From Mycolicibacterium sp. (GTDB lineage Bacteria > Actinomycetota > Actinomycetes > Mycobacteriales > Mycobacteriaceae), in contig NZ_JAEMTA010000005.1 of the NCBI RefSeq assembly GCF_016462545.1, positions 61,244 through 125,243 on the forward strand: DNA of 64,000 nt, read 5' to 3'. The notes under the pieces are model-generated. The model was not told the DNA's origin, made no database searches, and was given only the letters and a program-made list of their open reading frames with translations. A program made the position numbers and the translations under genes. This document shows positions 8,788 through 16,920 of the stretch, one piece after another (the first letter of the stretch is position 1; each line of letters starts with the position of its first letter).

Positions 8788-9657
8788 ATGCCGATCAACC
8801 CCGACGCCATCGGTGCGACGACCGCGCCGCAACCGTTCACATGGACCGAGCGCGACACCATGCTCTACGCCCTCGGCGTCGGTGCGGGCACCAAGGATCT
8901 CGCGTTCACGACCGAGAACAGCCATGACATCCCACAGCAGGTGCTGCCGACGTACGCCGTCATCGCCTGCGCTGCGTGGGGTGCCGCAGCCGCGGTCGGC
9001 GAGTTCAACTGGGCCATGCTGTTGCATGGCAGCCAGCAGATCCGTCTGCACGCGCCGCTACCGCCGGCGGGCACGTTGAACGTGCACTCCGAGGTCGTCG
9101 ACATCCAGGACAAGGGCGAGGGCAAGAACGCCATCCTCGTGTTCAAGGGAGTCGGCACCGATCCGGACAGCGGTGAGGTGGTGGCGGAAACGGTGTCCAC
9201 CGCGGTGATCCGAGGGGAGGGCGGCTTCGGCGGCCAGCCCGGAGACCGGCCCGTCAAGCCCGAGATCCCCGACCGCGAGCCCGACGCGAAGGTGGCGTTG
9301 CCGACGACCGAGGACCAGCCGCTGATCTACCGCCTCTCGGGTGACCGCAACCCACTGCACAGCGACCCCTGGTTCGCGAAGAATCTCGCCGGTTTCCCGA
9401 AGCCGATCCTGCACGGGTTGTGCACCTACGGCGTGGCAGGCCGGGTGCTGGTGGCCGAACTCGGCGGCAACGACGCGACGAAGATCAAGGCCGTCGGCGC
9501 ACGGTTCACGTCGCCGGTGTTCCCCGGGGAGACGCTGACGACGTCGGTGTGGCGCACCGAACCGGGCCACGCCGTGTTCCGCACCGAGGCGGCCGAGGCG
9601 GACGGGTCCAACGCCCGGGTGGTGCTCGACGACGGTACCGCGGAGTACGCCGACTAG
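8788..9657 (+). CDS. htdY: (3R)-hydroxyacyl-thioester dehydratase, double hot-dog MaoC type (HtdY)
   Basis: A 289-residue protein with two hot-dog domains. It hydrates or dehydrates 2-enoyl/3R-hydroxyacyl thioesters in fatty acid or sterol side-chain metabolism. The hydratase-2 motif lies in the C-terminal half: YRLSGDRNPLHSDPWFA, then FPKPILHGLCTYG, with the catalytic Asp and His. The N-terminal half is the degenerate hot-dog repeat. I start at ATG 8788 (MPINPDAIG) because AAGGGAGA precedes it and the homologue Rv3389c begins there. Its TAG stop interlocks with the stop of the convergent lpqD-like gene in CTAG. Confidence 0.92.
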   Translation: MPINPDAIGATTAPQPFTWTERDTMLYALGVGAGTKDLAFTTENSHDIPQQVLPTYAVIACAAWGAAAAVGEFNWAMLLHGSQQIRLHAPLPPAGTLNVHSEVVDIQDKGEGKNAILVFKGVGTDPDSGEVVAETVSTAVIRGEGGFGGQPGDRPVKPEIPDREPDAKVALPTTEDQPLIYRLSGDRNPLHSDPWFAKNLAGFPKPILHGLCTYGVAGRVLVAELGGNDATKIKAVGARFTSPVFPGETLTTSVWRTEPGHAVFRTEAAEADGSNARVVLDDGTAEYAD

Positions 9658-10343
9658 ACGCGGATACCGTTCCAGTCGACGAGAGTCCAACCCGCACTGG
9701 GGTTTCCGCGCACGACCACATAGCCGGTGTTGTTCAGCGGCGCGGTCTCCAACAGGGCGGGGTCGGCGTTGGTGGTGTTCATCAGCGTCCACAGCGCGAT
9801 CGCGGCGCCGTGCGAGAACGCGACGGGTTCGCGGTCGCCCGTCGCGTAGATCGTGGCGACGGCGTCGTCGAACCTGGCGTCGAACTCGTTGCCGTCGATG
9901 GAGCCGGGGATGCGTGCGGTGCGGTCTCCCCGAACCCACTGCTCGAGCACGCCGTAGAACGCCACGCCCGCGATTTCGGGTTGCCCGTCGTAGACGCCCG
10001 CCTCGATCTCCCGCAATCCCGGGAGCACGTCGACGGGATCGCCCAGTTCCTCGGCGAGGAATTGGGCCGTCTGCTGGGTGCGCGTCATCGTCGAGGCGAA
10101 GATGCCGTCGAAGCCGTCGTCGGCGTAGTCGGCGGCGACCTGATGAGCCTGTTGCCACCCGAGTTCGGTGAGCCCGGGCCCTGGTGTCGAGGTGTCGATG
10201 ACACCGGAGGCGTTGCCCGCCGACTGCGCATGCCGGATGAAGGTAAGGGTGATGTCGCCTTCGGGCGCCGCCGAGGCCGAGGGCGCTACGGTGCCGGCGA
10301 CGGTCAGGAGGGTCAGGGCGAGTGCGGCCAACCAACGGGTCAT
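9654..10343 (-). CDS. lpqD: Exported histidine phosphatase superfamily protein (LpqD homologue)
   Basis: A 229-residue phosphatase of the phosphoglycerate-mutase-like superfamily. The phosphohistidine motif is R37-H38 (FIRHAQS), and the second catalytic His is in [11 protein letters not shown] Sec signal peptide covers about residues 1-25 and ends SASA-APEG. The M. tuberculosis orthologue by position is annotated as a lipoprotein (LpqD), yet no lipobox cysteine is found here, so this one is probably secreted without a lipid anchor. The third of three nearby ATGs (10343) is chosen because AGGATG lies at ribosome-site distance. It converges on htdY and overlaps it by 4 bases. Confidence 0.85.
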   Translation of the reverse strand: MTRWLAALALTLLTVAGTVAPSASAAPEGDITLTFIRHAQSAGNASGVIDTSTPGPGLTELGWQQAHQVAADYADDGFDGIFASTMTRTQQTAQFLAEELGDPVDVLPGLREIEAGVYDGQPEIAGVAFYGVLEQWVRGDRTARIPGSIDGNEFDARFDDAVATIYATGDREPVAFSHGAAIALWTLMNTTNADPALLETAPLNNTGYVVVRGNPSAGWTLVDWNGIRV

Positions 10344-10514
10344 CGGCATCATCCTGCCAGCCAGCCGATGGGAGCTACCAGGTCTGTCGGACCGCTCGCA
10401 CCAAGCTCTCGTCGACCGCGACGCGTCGGTCGCGCGTCACCGTGTGGGTGACCGCGTCGGTGATGTCGCGTGGCTCGAGTTTCACCATGCCTGCGTGCCG
10501 TTGAGTCTTTCCGC

Positions 10515-10530
10515 CATGATGGCCATCATG
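10515..10530. repeat. Perfect 16-base palindrome over the start codons of the DUF1348 gene
   Basis: CATGATGGCCATCATG is a perfect palindrome and contains three candidate ATG codons in the DUF1348 frame. It could be an operator or could simply reflect the clustered ATGs. Confidence 0.5.
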
Positions 10531-11031
10531 ACCGACGACGCCAAGCCGCCGTTTCCGCCCTTCGACCTCGCCAGCGCGATCGCCAAGGTCCAAGCGGCCG
10601 AAGATGCATGGAACACCCGAGATCCGCACCGTGTGAGCCTGGCGTACACGGAAGATTCGCAGTGGCGCAACCGCGATCAGTTCATCACGGGTCGCGCTGC
10701 GATCGTCGAGTTCCTGACGTCGAAGTGGGAGCGCGAACTCGACTACGCCTTGCGCAAGAGCCTGTGGTGTTTCGACGGCAACCGGATCGCGGTGCGGTTC
10801 CAGTACGAGTGGCACGACGCAGGCGGCGGGCAGGAGCGAAGCGACTCGGGGGATGTTTTGGCCGGCCAGTGGTTCCGCAGCTACGGCAACGAGCTGTGGG
10901 AGTTCGACGAGCACGGCCTCATGCTCCGCAGGGAAGCCAGCATCAACGACGTCGCCATCGACGTCGCCGATCGCAGGTACTTCGGCCCGCGACCGGAATC
11001 CGAACGCGGACAGGATATTCCGTTGCGCTAA
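10528..11031 (+). CDS. DUF1348 (SnoaL/NTF2-like fold) protein
   Basis: A 167-residue NTF2-like protein of the DUF1348 family. The core [28 protein letters not shown] and the following [19 protein letters not shown] are typical of it. Family members are small cone-shaped ligand-pocket proteins of unknown role. ATG 10528 (MTDDAKPP) is favoured because relatives begin a few residues before the PPFP motif; ATGs at 10516 and 10519 are possible, and no clear ribosome site separates them. The gene converges on the DUF899 gene and overlaps it by 4 bases. Confidence 0.82.
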   Translation: MTDDAKPPFPPFDLASAIAKVQAAEDAWNTRDPHRVSLAYTEDSQWRNRDQFITGRAAIVEFLTSKWERELDYALRKSLWCFDGNRIAVRFQYEWHDAGGGQERSDSGDVLAGQWFRSYGNELWEFDEHGLMLRREASINDVAIDVADRRYFGPRPESERGQDIPLR

Positions 11032-11729
11032 CGGGTACCGTAGGCCTTGGCGATGTCCGGTGAGTCGAGCCAGTTCGAGTAGGTCGGCGACTGCGGCCAG
11101 CCCTCGGGGGAGTCTTGCCATTCCTCCTGACGGCCCCACGGGAGCAGGTCGATCAACGCGAAGCTGTGGCTGAGCTGCTCGGTGCCACGACCGTCGGTGT
11201 GCCACGTCCGGTAGACGGTGTCCTCCCCCGACGGACCCGTCGCACGTAGGAAGACGTTGACGGCGAAGCCGGCGCCAGGTGCCGCACCGACGTCGGCCCC
11301 GAACGAACTCTCCGACGAGGAGTACCAGTCCATCCGGTTGCCGACCCGCTCCTTGTAGGCCAGCGCCTCCTCGATGGTTCCGTTGGTGACGATGACGAAT
11401 CGGGCGTCGTAGCCGGCGAGGAACTCGAGCCGGGTGAACTGCGACGTGAAGCCCGTGCAGCCACCACATTGCCATTCCGCTCCCGGTGACCACATGTGGT
11501 TGTAGACGATGAGTTGGCTGCGCCCATCGAATACCTCGGCCAGCGTGCGGGGTCCGTCCGCGCCGATCAGCGTGTAGTCACCCATTTCGACCATTGGCAG
11601 CCGCCTGCGTTGGGCGGCGATCGCGTCGAGTTCGCGGGTGGCGGCCTTCTCGCGGATGCGTAGTTCGTCGAGGGCGGTGCGCCAGGTGTCCTGGTCGACG
11701 ACGGGGGGTAGGGCGGTCTTCTCGGTCAT
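11028..11729 (-). CDS. DUF899 family thioredoxin-like protein
   Basis: A 233-residue member of DUF899, a thioredoxin-fold family found in actinobacteria and proteobacteria. The family core [26 protein letters not shown] carries a CGGC dithiol in the thioredoxin active-site position, and the next segment ([28 protein letters not shown]) is also typical. The function is not established; a dithiol reductase role is inference from the motif. The 5' end faces the relic of an FAD monooxygenase and dnaE2. Confidence 0.85.
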   Translation of the reverse strand: MTEKTALPPVVDQDTWRTALDELRIREKAATRELDAIAAQRRRLPMVEMGDYTLIGADGPRTLAEVFDGRSQLIVYNHMWSPGAEWQCGGCTGFTSQFTRLEFLAGYDARFVIVTNGTIEEALAYKERVGNRMDWYSSSESSFGADVGAAPGAGFAVNVFLRATGPSGEDTVYRTWHTDGRGTEQLSHSFALIDLLPWGRQEEWQDSPEGWPQSPTYSNWLDSPDIAKAYGTR

Positions 11730-11846
11730 GGATCCTCCATGGGTCTCAGTGTCGTACTCCCAGGTATAGACCGTCGGGGCGCGGGAAAGTCATCGCCTCC
11801 AACCGATCTGCCTTCTTCAGCACCGAACTCAGCATGGTGCACCGAA

Positions 11847-11966
11847 TCACTTCGACAGAGCCTCCTGAAGGCCCGATACGGCAGCCCCGGCGGGCTCCCC
11901 GACGTTCGCGGCCCAGGCGACGTAGGCATCCGGGCGGATCAGCAGGGTGTCGGCCGGACGGCCCCT
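11847..11966 (-). pseudogene. C-terminal relic of an FAD-dependent aromatic monooxygenase
   Basis: On the minus strand a run of 39 codons ends in a stop at 11847 and reads RPADTLLIRPDAYVAWAANVG followed by a short tail. This is the typical C-terminus of PHBH-type FAD-dependent hydroxylases (LLVRPDGHVAWR). Upstream in the same frame the similarity ends abruptly next to a CCCCTTTTTT run, just before the dnaE2 LexA box. No FAD-binding domain or start codon remains. The rest of the 11730-12021 gap shows nothing else. Confidence 0.65.
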
Positions 11967-11993
11967 TTTTTCTCGTCTGCCGAACCTGGGTTT

Positions 11994-12009
11994 TCGAACG
12001 CTTGTTCGA
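11994..12009. promoter_or_regulatory. Perfect LexA (SOS) box of dnaE2
   Basis: TCGAACGCTTGTTCGA matches the mycobacterial SOS consensus at every defined position. It lies 12 bases before the dnaE2 GTG, so bound LexA would cover the core promoter. Confidence 0.95.
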
Positions 12010-12015
12010 TAGACT
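12010..12015 (+). promoter_or_regulatory. Putative -10 element of dnaE2 (leaderless)
   Basis: TAGACT fits the mycobacterial -10 pattern TANNNT and ends 6 bases before the GTG at 12022, so transcription would start at or next to the start codon. It abuts the LexA box. Confidence 0.55.
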
Positions 12016-12021
12016 GCTCCG

Positions 12022-15000
12022 GTGGGATGGAACGACGGTCCGTCGACCTGGGGCGAGATGGAGCGGGTGCTCACCGGCAAGCCCCGCCGTGCCGGGTCCC
12101 GACTGCCCGAGCCCACCGGCGACGGCGGTGACAGCCCGGCCTGGTCGCGCAAGCGGGGGAGCTACGAGCGGCCCGACCATCATGAGCGCGGCAGTGCTTC
12201 GGTGCCCTACGCCGAACTCCACGCCCACTCGGCCTACAGCTTTCTCGACGGTGCGAGCACTCCGGAGGAACTCGTCGAGGAGGCCGCCCGGCTGAACCTG
12301 CGAGCCATCGCGCTCACCGATCACGATGGGCTGTACGGAGTGGTCCGGTTCGCCGAGGCTGCCAGGGAACTCGACGTGCAGACGGTGTTCGGCGCCGAGC
12401 TCTCGCTGGGAAACGTCGCCCGAACCGAGGTGCCCGACCCGCCCGGACCACACCTGCTGGTGTTGGCTCGCGGGCCCGAGGGCTATCGACGGCTGTCGCG
12501 GGAGCTCGCCAAGGCTCATCTGGCAGGCGGGGAGAAGGGCAAGCCGCGCTACGACTTCGACGCGCTGACCGAGGCCGCGGGCGGGCACTGGCACATTCTC
12601 ACCGGATGTCGCAAAGGCCATGTGCGCCAGGCCTTGTCGACGGGCGGGCCGGCGGCGGCCGAATCGGCGCTGGCCGACCTGGTCGATCGGTTCGGGGCCG
12701 AGCGGGTGAGTATCGAGCTCACCCACCACGGCCATCCCGTCGATGACGAGCGTAACGCCGTGCTGGCATCCCTGGCGCAACGGTTCGGCCTCGGCGTCGT
12801 AGCTACCACCGCGGCGCACTTCGCCGAACCGAGTCGGGGCAGGTTGGCCATGGCGATGGGGGCCATCCGGGCGCGCAACTCGATGGATGAGGCCAGTGGA
12901 TGGCTTGCGCCGCTTGGCGGTTCGCACCTTCGCTCGGGAGAGGAGATGGCGCGGCTGTTCGCGCAGCACCCCGGGGCGGTATCGGCCGCGGCCGAACTCG
13001 GTCAGCAGTGTGCATTCGGGCTGGCGCTCATCGCTCCGAAGTTGCCGCCGTTCGACGTACCCCCGGGGCAGACCGAGGACAGCTGGCTGCGCCACCTCGT
13101 GATGACCGGAGCCCGCAACAGGTACGGACCACCGGAACGCGCGCCGTTGGCCTACGCGCAGATCGAGCACGAGTTGGCGGTCATCAGCCAGCTGACCTTT
13201 CCGGGCTACTTCCTGGTGGTGCACGACATCACCCGGTTCTGCAAGGAGAACGACATCCTTTGTCAGGGCAGGGGATCGGCGGCCAACTCCGCGGTCTGCT
13301 ACGCACTGGGCGTCACCAACGTCGACCCGGTCGCCAATGAGCTGTTGTTCGAGCGGTTCCTCTCGCCGGCGCGCGACGGACCGCCGGACATCGACATCGA
13401 CATCGAATCGGACCTGCGCGAGAAAGTGATTCAGTACGTTTACGAGCGATACGGGCGCGACTACGCCGCGCAGGTCGCCAACGTCATCACCTATCGCGGT
13501 CGCAGCGCGGTGCGCGACATGGCCAGGGCGCTGGGGTTCTCGCAGGGGCAGCAGGACGCGTGGAGCAAGCAGATCAGCCGGTGGAACGGACTGGCCGACT
13601 CGCCGGACGTCGAGGAAGTTCCCGAGCAGGTGATCGAGCTGGCGCTGCAGATCAAGGATCTGCCGCGTCACATGGGAATCCACTCCGGCGGCATGGTGAT
13701 CTGTGACCGGCCGATCGCCGACGTGTGCCCGGTGGAGTGGGCGCGCATGGAGAACCGCAGTGTGCTGCAGTGGGACAAGGATGACTGCGCTGCAATCGGT
13801 TTGGTGAAGTTCGACCTGCTCGGGCTCGGCATGCTCTCGGCATTGCACTACGCCATCGACCTGATCGCCGAGCACAAGGGCATCGAGGTCGATCTGTCCA
13901 AGCTCGACCTCTCGGAGGCCGCGGTCTACGAGATGTTGCAGCGCGCCGACTCCGTCGGAGTGTTCCAGGTGGAGTCCCGCGCGCAGATGGCCACGCTGCC
14001 CCGACTGAAGCCGCGAGTGTTCTACGACCTGGTGGTCGAGGTGGCGTTGATTCGTCCCGGACCCATCCAGGGCGGCTCGGTGCATCCGTACATCCGGCGC
14101 CGCAACGGTGAGGAGGCGGTGACCTATGAGCACCCGTCGATGGAGCAGGCACTGCGAAAGACACTGGGGATTCCGCTGTTCCAAGAGCAGTTGATGCAGT
14201 TGGCCGTCGACTGCGCGGGTTTCTCCGCAGCCGAGGCCGATCAACTGCGTCGAGCGATGGGGTCCAAGCGCTCCACGGAGAAGATGCAACGGCTTCGCGG
14301 CCGGTTCTACGACGGCATGCGGGAGCGGCACGGCGTGACCGGCGAGGTCGCCGACCGGATCTACGAGAAGCTGGAGGCGTTCGCCAACTTCGGCTTCCCG
14401 GAGAGCCATTCGCTGTCGTTCGCGTCGCTGGTGTTCTATTCGTCGTGGTTCAAGCTGCACCACCCCGCGGTGTTCTGCGCCGCACTGCTGCGGGCCCAGC
14501 CGATGGGTTTCTACTCGCCGCAGTCGCTGGTCGCCGACGCCCGTCGGCACGGGGTGCTGGTGCACGGGCCCGACGCCAACGCCAGCCTGGCGCACGCGAC
14601 GTTGGAGAACGGCGGCCTCGACGTACGGTTGGGGCTCGGCGCCGTCAGGCACATCGGCGACGAGCTGGCCGAGCGGATCGTCGAGGACCGAAAGGCGCAC
14701 GGCGCGTTCACGTCTCTGGTCGATCTGGCGGGCCGGGTGCAACTCTCGGTGCCGCAGACCGAGGCGTTGGCCACCGCGGGGGCACTCGGTTGCTTCGGGA
14801 TCACCCGACGGGAGGGGCTCTGGGCGGCCGGCGCCGCAGCTTCCGAGCGTCCGGACCGGCTACCCGGCGTCGGATCCTCCTCACACGTCCCGTCGCTGCC
14901 GGGAATGACGCACCTCGAGCTGACCGCCGCCGACGTCTGGGCTACCGGTGTGTCACCGGACAGTCACCCCGTTCAGTTCCTGCGTGACCATCTCGAGGAG

Positions 15001-15318
15001 ATCGGCGTCGTTCCCGCCAACCGGCTGCTGTCGGTGCCGGACGGCACACGCGTGCTCGTCGCAGGCGCGGTGACTCACCGGCAGCGGCCCGCGACGGCTC
15101 AGGGTGTGACCTTCATGAACCTCGAGGACGAGACGGGCATGGTCAACGTGATGTGCTCGCGGGGGGTGTGGGCGCGCCATCGCAAGCTGGCGCAGACGGC
15201 GTCGGCACTGGTGATCCGGGGCATCGTGCAGAACGCGACGGGTGCGGTCACCATTGCGGCCGACCGCATGAGCCCCATCGACCTGCGGGTGCGGTCCAAG
15301 TCGCGCGACTTCCAGTAG
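12022..15318 (+). CDS. dnaE2: DnaE2, error-prone DNA polymerase III alpha subunit homologue
   Basis: A 1098-residue C-family polymerase that performs SOS-induced error-prone translesion synthesis together with ImuA' and ImuB. An N-terminal PHP domain begins near residue 65 (YAELHAHSAYSFLDGAS). The palm has the catalytic aspartates in PDIDIDIE (D456, D458) and D598 in VKFDLLGLG. Finger and thumb blocks such as CQGRGSAANSAVCYALG and GIHSGGMVICDRP follow, and a C-terminal OB fold lies at about 1010-1085. The start is GTG 12022, as in the mycobacterial family (MGW). It is controlled by the adjacent perfect LexA box. A hairpin repeat follows the stop. Confidence 0.97.
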   Translation: MGWNDGPSTWGEMERVLTGKPRRAGSRLPEPTGDGGDSPAWSRKRGSYERPDHHERGSASVPYAELHAHSAYSFLDGASTPEELVEEAARLNLRAIALTDHDGLYGVVRFAEAARELDVQTVFGAELSLGNVARTEVPDPPGPHLLVLARGPEGYRRLSRELAKAHLAGGEKGKPRYDFDALTEAAGGHWHILTGCRKGHVRQALSTGGPAAAESALADLVDRFGAERVSIELTHHGHPVDDERNAVLASLAQRFGLGVVATTAAHFAEPSRGRLAMAMGAIRARNSMDEASGWLAPLGGSHLRSGEEMARLFAQHPGAVSAAAELGQQCAFGLALIAPKLPPFDVPPGQTEDSWLRHLVMTGARNRYGPPERAPLAYAQIEHELAVISQLTFPGYFLVVHDITRFCKENDILCQGRGSAANSAVCYALGVTNVDPVANELLFERFLSPARDGPPDIDIDIESDLREKVIQYVYERYGRDYAAQVANVITYRGRSAVRDMARALGFSQGQQDAWSKQISRWNGLADSPDVEEVPEQVIELALQIKDLPRHMGIHSGGMVICDRPIADVCPVEWARMENRSVLQWDKDDCAAIGLVKFDLLGLGMLSALHYAIDLIAEHKGIEVDLSKLDLSEAAVYEMLQRADSVGVFQVESRAQMATLPRLKPRVFYDLVVEVALIRPGPIQGGSVHPYIRRRNGEEAVTYEHPSMEQALRKTLGIPLFQEQLMQLAVDCAGFSAAEADQLRRAMGSKRSTEKMQRLRGRFYDGMRERHGVTGEVADRIYEKLEAFANFGFPESHSLSFASLVFYSSWFKLHHPAVFCAALLRAQPMGFYSPQSLVADARRHGVLVHGPDANASLAHATLENGGLDVRLGLGAVRHIGDELAERIVEDRKAHGAFTSLVDLAGRVQLSVPQTEALATAGALGCFGITRREGLWAAGAAASERPDRLPGVGSSSHVPSLPGMTHLELTAADVWATGVSPDSHPVQFLRDHLEEIGVVPANRLLSVPDGTRVLVAGAVTHRQRPATAQGVTFMNLEDETGMVNVMCSRGVWARHRKLAQTASALVIRGIVQNATGAVTIAADRMSPIDLRVRSKSRDFQ

Positions 15319-15330
15319 CCCCCCCTTCCC

Positions 15331-15390
15331 GCGAGCGTGCGTGTCGGCACGCCAACACGCCGATTCGGTTGACACTTCGCGCACGCTCGC
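15331..15390 (+). repeat. Intergenic hairpin repeat, family A copy 1
   Basis: Arms GCGAGCGTGC (15331-15340) and GCACGCTCGC (15381-15390) pair perfectly, with an inner GTGTC/GACAC pair. It lies 12 bases after the dnaE2 stop, in the same orientation as that gene. Three related copies occur at 37.1, 58.65 and 60.3 kb. Confidence 0.85.
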
Positions 15391-15539
15391 GGCGTCCCCC
15401 ATTCGGTGGACACGGGTTTCCACCGGTCCATCCTCCGGTCGTCCGACAGACATCACGGTCGCGCCGAGACATAGTTATCCCATCGCCGGAACACGCCGGC
15501 CAGCCACACCAAAAGTCAACTCAGACAGAAGGATTCGAC

Positions 15540-15758
15540 ATGAGCATCATCATCCGCACCGTCGCCGCCGCCGGAATCCTCGGCGCCGCCGCACTCGGAC
15601 TGGCCGGCACCGCCAACGCCGTCACCACGTCCACCACGCCGCAGGGCCCCGGTTACTCCTACAGCCCCGGCACCTACGCCACGCCCGCCCCGACCGCCAA
15701 GCCAGGCTGGCACGACAACCACGGCCCCGCCTACATCGCCCACCTCACCGGCAAGTAG
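15540..15758 (+). CDS. Small exported protein, Pro/Thr/Tyr-rich
   Basis: A 72-residue protein with a Sec signal peptide: a short basic start, a hydrophobic Ala/Gly/Leu core and a cleavage site near TANA-VTT. The mature part is about 45 residues, rich in Pro, Thr, Gly and Tyr, with no cysteine. The ATG at 15540 has AGAAGGA upstream. It is monocistronic and followed at once by a strong terminator hairpin. Such small exported proteins are frequent in mycobacteria; no function can be given. Confidence 0.75.
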   Translation: MSIIIRTVAAAGILGAAALGLAGTANAVTTSTTPQGPGYSYSPGTYATPAPTAKPGWHDNHGPAYIAHLTGK

Positions 15759-15769
15759 GTCCCAGAACC

Positions 15770-15811
15770 CACCAGGCCCTCCCCACCCAATCCCCGGGGG
15801 AGGGCCTGGTG
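15770..15811. terminator. Bidirectional terminator hairpin
   Basis: A perfect 15-base stem, CACCAGGCCCTCCCC (15770-15784) with GGGGAGGGCCTGGTG (15797-15811), encloses a 12-base loop. It sits exactly between two convergent genes. There is no proper T-tract, as is common for mycobacterial terminators. Confidence 0.8.
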
Positions 15812-15823
15812 TTCGTGGTCGAC

Positions 15824-16237
15824 TCAGCCTTCGGTCGGGGTGGTCCACACCTTGTCGATGTCGATACGCAGGCGGGTGCTGTAGTCCGCCATCGACTCGG
15901 TCAACCCGAACTCGTCCGCGGTTGCGCCGTACTTCGCCCAGTACGGTTCGTCGTCGCGGCAATCCACGCCCTCGGCGTCCACGGTGGCCTGTCCACCCAC
16001 CACGATGATGCCGCCGCCATTGCCATCGGAATCCAGGTTCAGGCTCACCTGCGGATGGTTCTGGACGTGCCTGACCTTGGCCGCACTTGGCGCCGAGTAC
16101 ACGAACACCGCGGCGCCGTCGAAGAAGAACCAGACCAGCTTCGGCACGGGTTGGCCGGACTTCGCGACCGTCGTCAGCCAGCCGTAGTGGCCTGCGGTCA
16201 GGCGATCGATGACCTCCGGTGTCAACTCAGCGCTCAT
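15824..16237 (-). CDS. PPOX-class F420/flavin-dependent oxidoreductase-like protein (Rv3369 type)
   Basis: A 137-residue split-beta-barrel protein of the pyridoxamine-phosphate-oxidase-like superfamily. The flavin/F420-binding core is visible in GWLTTVAKSGQPVPKLVWFFFDG, VFVYSAPSAAKVRHVQNHP and the IIVVGGQATV strand. Family members bind F420, FMN or heme, and this sequence alone does not decide which. It is divergent from the nitroreductase gene with 23 bases between them, matching the Rv3369/Rv3368c pair of M. tuberculosis, and converges on the small exported gene across a terminator. Confidence 0.85.
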   Translation of the reverse strand: MSAELTPEVIDRLTAGHYGWLTTVAKSGQPVPKLVWFFFDGAAVFVYSAPSAAKVRHVQNHPQVSLNLDSDGNGGGIIVVGGQATVDAEGVDCRDDEPYWAKYGATADEFGLTESMADYSTRLRIDIDKVWTTPTEG

Positions 16238-16248
16238 GAACGCGAATG

Positions 16249-16254
16249 TAGTCT
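16249..16254 (+). promoter_or_regulatory. Putative -10 element of the nitroreductase gene (leaderless)
   Basis: TAGTCT fits TANNNT and ends 6 bases before the ATG at 16261, with no ribosome site between, suggesting a leaderless transcript. Confidence 0.5.
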
Positions 16255-16260
16255 CCGAAT

Positions 16261-16911
16261 ATGACTTCCGAGACCCTCGATCTGACCCTCGATGAACTGC
16301 TGACCACCACCCGCTCGGTCCGCAAACGACTCGACCTCGAGAAGCCGGTGCCGCGCGACGTGGTGATGGAGTGCCTCGAGCTCGCGCTGCAGGCGCCGAC
16401 GGGATCCAACACGCAAGGCTGGCAGTTCGTCTTCGTCGACGACCCGGAGAAGAAGAAGGCCATCGCCGACATCTACCGCACCAACGCGACGCCCTACCTC
16501 GATCAGGAGAAGCCCACCTTCGGCGACAGCCGCGACGAGCGGACCCCGTTGGTGGTCGACTCCGCGAAGTACCTCAACGATCACCTACACGAGGTGCCCG
16601 TCATGTTGATCCCATGCCTTGAGGGCCGCCCCGATGGCGCGCCCGCCGGGATGAGCGCGAGCTTCTGGGGATCACTGCTGCCCGCGGCCTGGAGCTTCAT
16701 GTTGGCGCTGCGCTCGCGCGGTCTTGGTTCTGCGTGGACGACGCTGCACCTGATCGGCGACGGCGAGAAGCAGGCCGCCGACGTCCTCGGGATTCCCTTC
16801 GACAAGTACGCCCAAGGCGGACTGTTCCCGATCGCGTACACCAAGGGCACCGACTTCAAGCCTGCCAAGCGTCTGCCCGCCGAGCAGCTCAGCCACTGGA
16901 ACACCTGGTAG
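16261..16911 (+). CDS. Nitroreductase family FMN oxidoreductase (Rv3368c type)
   Basis: A 216-residue FMN-dependent NAD(P)H oxidoreductase. The FMN-binding N-terminus TTRSVRKRLD and QAPTGSNTQGWQFVFVDD is typical of the family, as is the GSLLPAAWSFMLALRSRGLGSAWTT helix that forms the dimer interface. It is predicted to reduce nitroaromatics or quinones in the cytoplasm; the natural substrate is unknown. It shares a very short divergent promoter region with the PPOX gene, so the two may be co-regulated. It converges on trmL, with 9 bases between the genes. Confidence 0.9.
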   Translation: MTSETLDLTLDELLTTTRSVRKRLDLEKPVPRDVVMECLELALQAPTGSNTQGWQFVFVDDPEKKKAIADIYRTNATPYLDQEKPTFGDSRDERTPLVVDSAKYLNDHLHEVPVMLIPCLEGRPDGAPAGMSASFWGSLLPAAWSFMLALRSRGLGSAWTTLHLIGDGEKQAADVLGIPFDKYAQGGLFPIAYTKGTDFKPAKRLPAEQLSHWNTW

Positions 16912-16920
16912 CCGCGAAGC

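Noticed and set aside
11746..14742. 998-codon open frame antisense to dnaE2, and 17451-19199 antisense to mfpE, 41465-42859 antisense to dacB1
   Set aside because: These long frames mirror the codon bias of strongly coding genes on the other strand, are rich in Arg/His/Gly/Val and show no domain.
15331..15390. Family A hairpins as plain rho-independent terminators
   Set aside because: No T-tracts, conserved inner sequence and one copy in a divergent promoter region argue against a terminator-only role.
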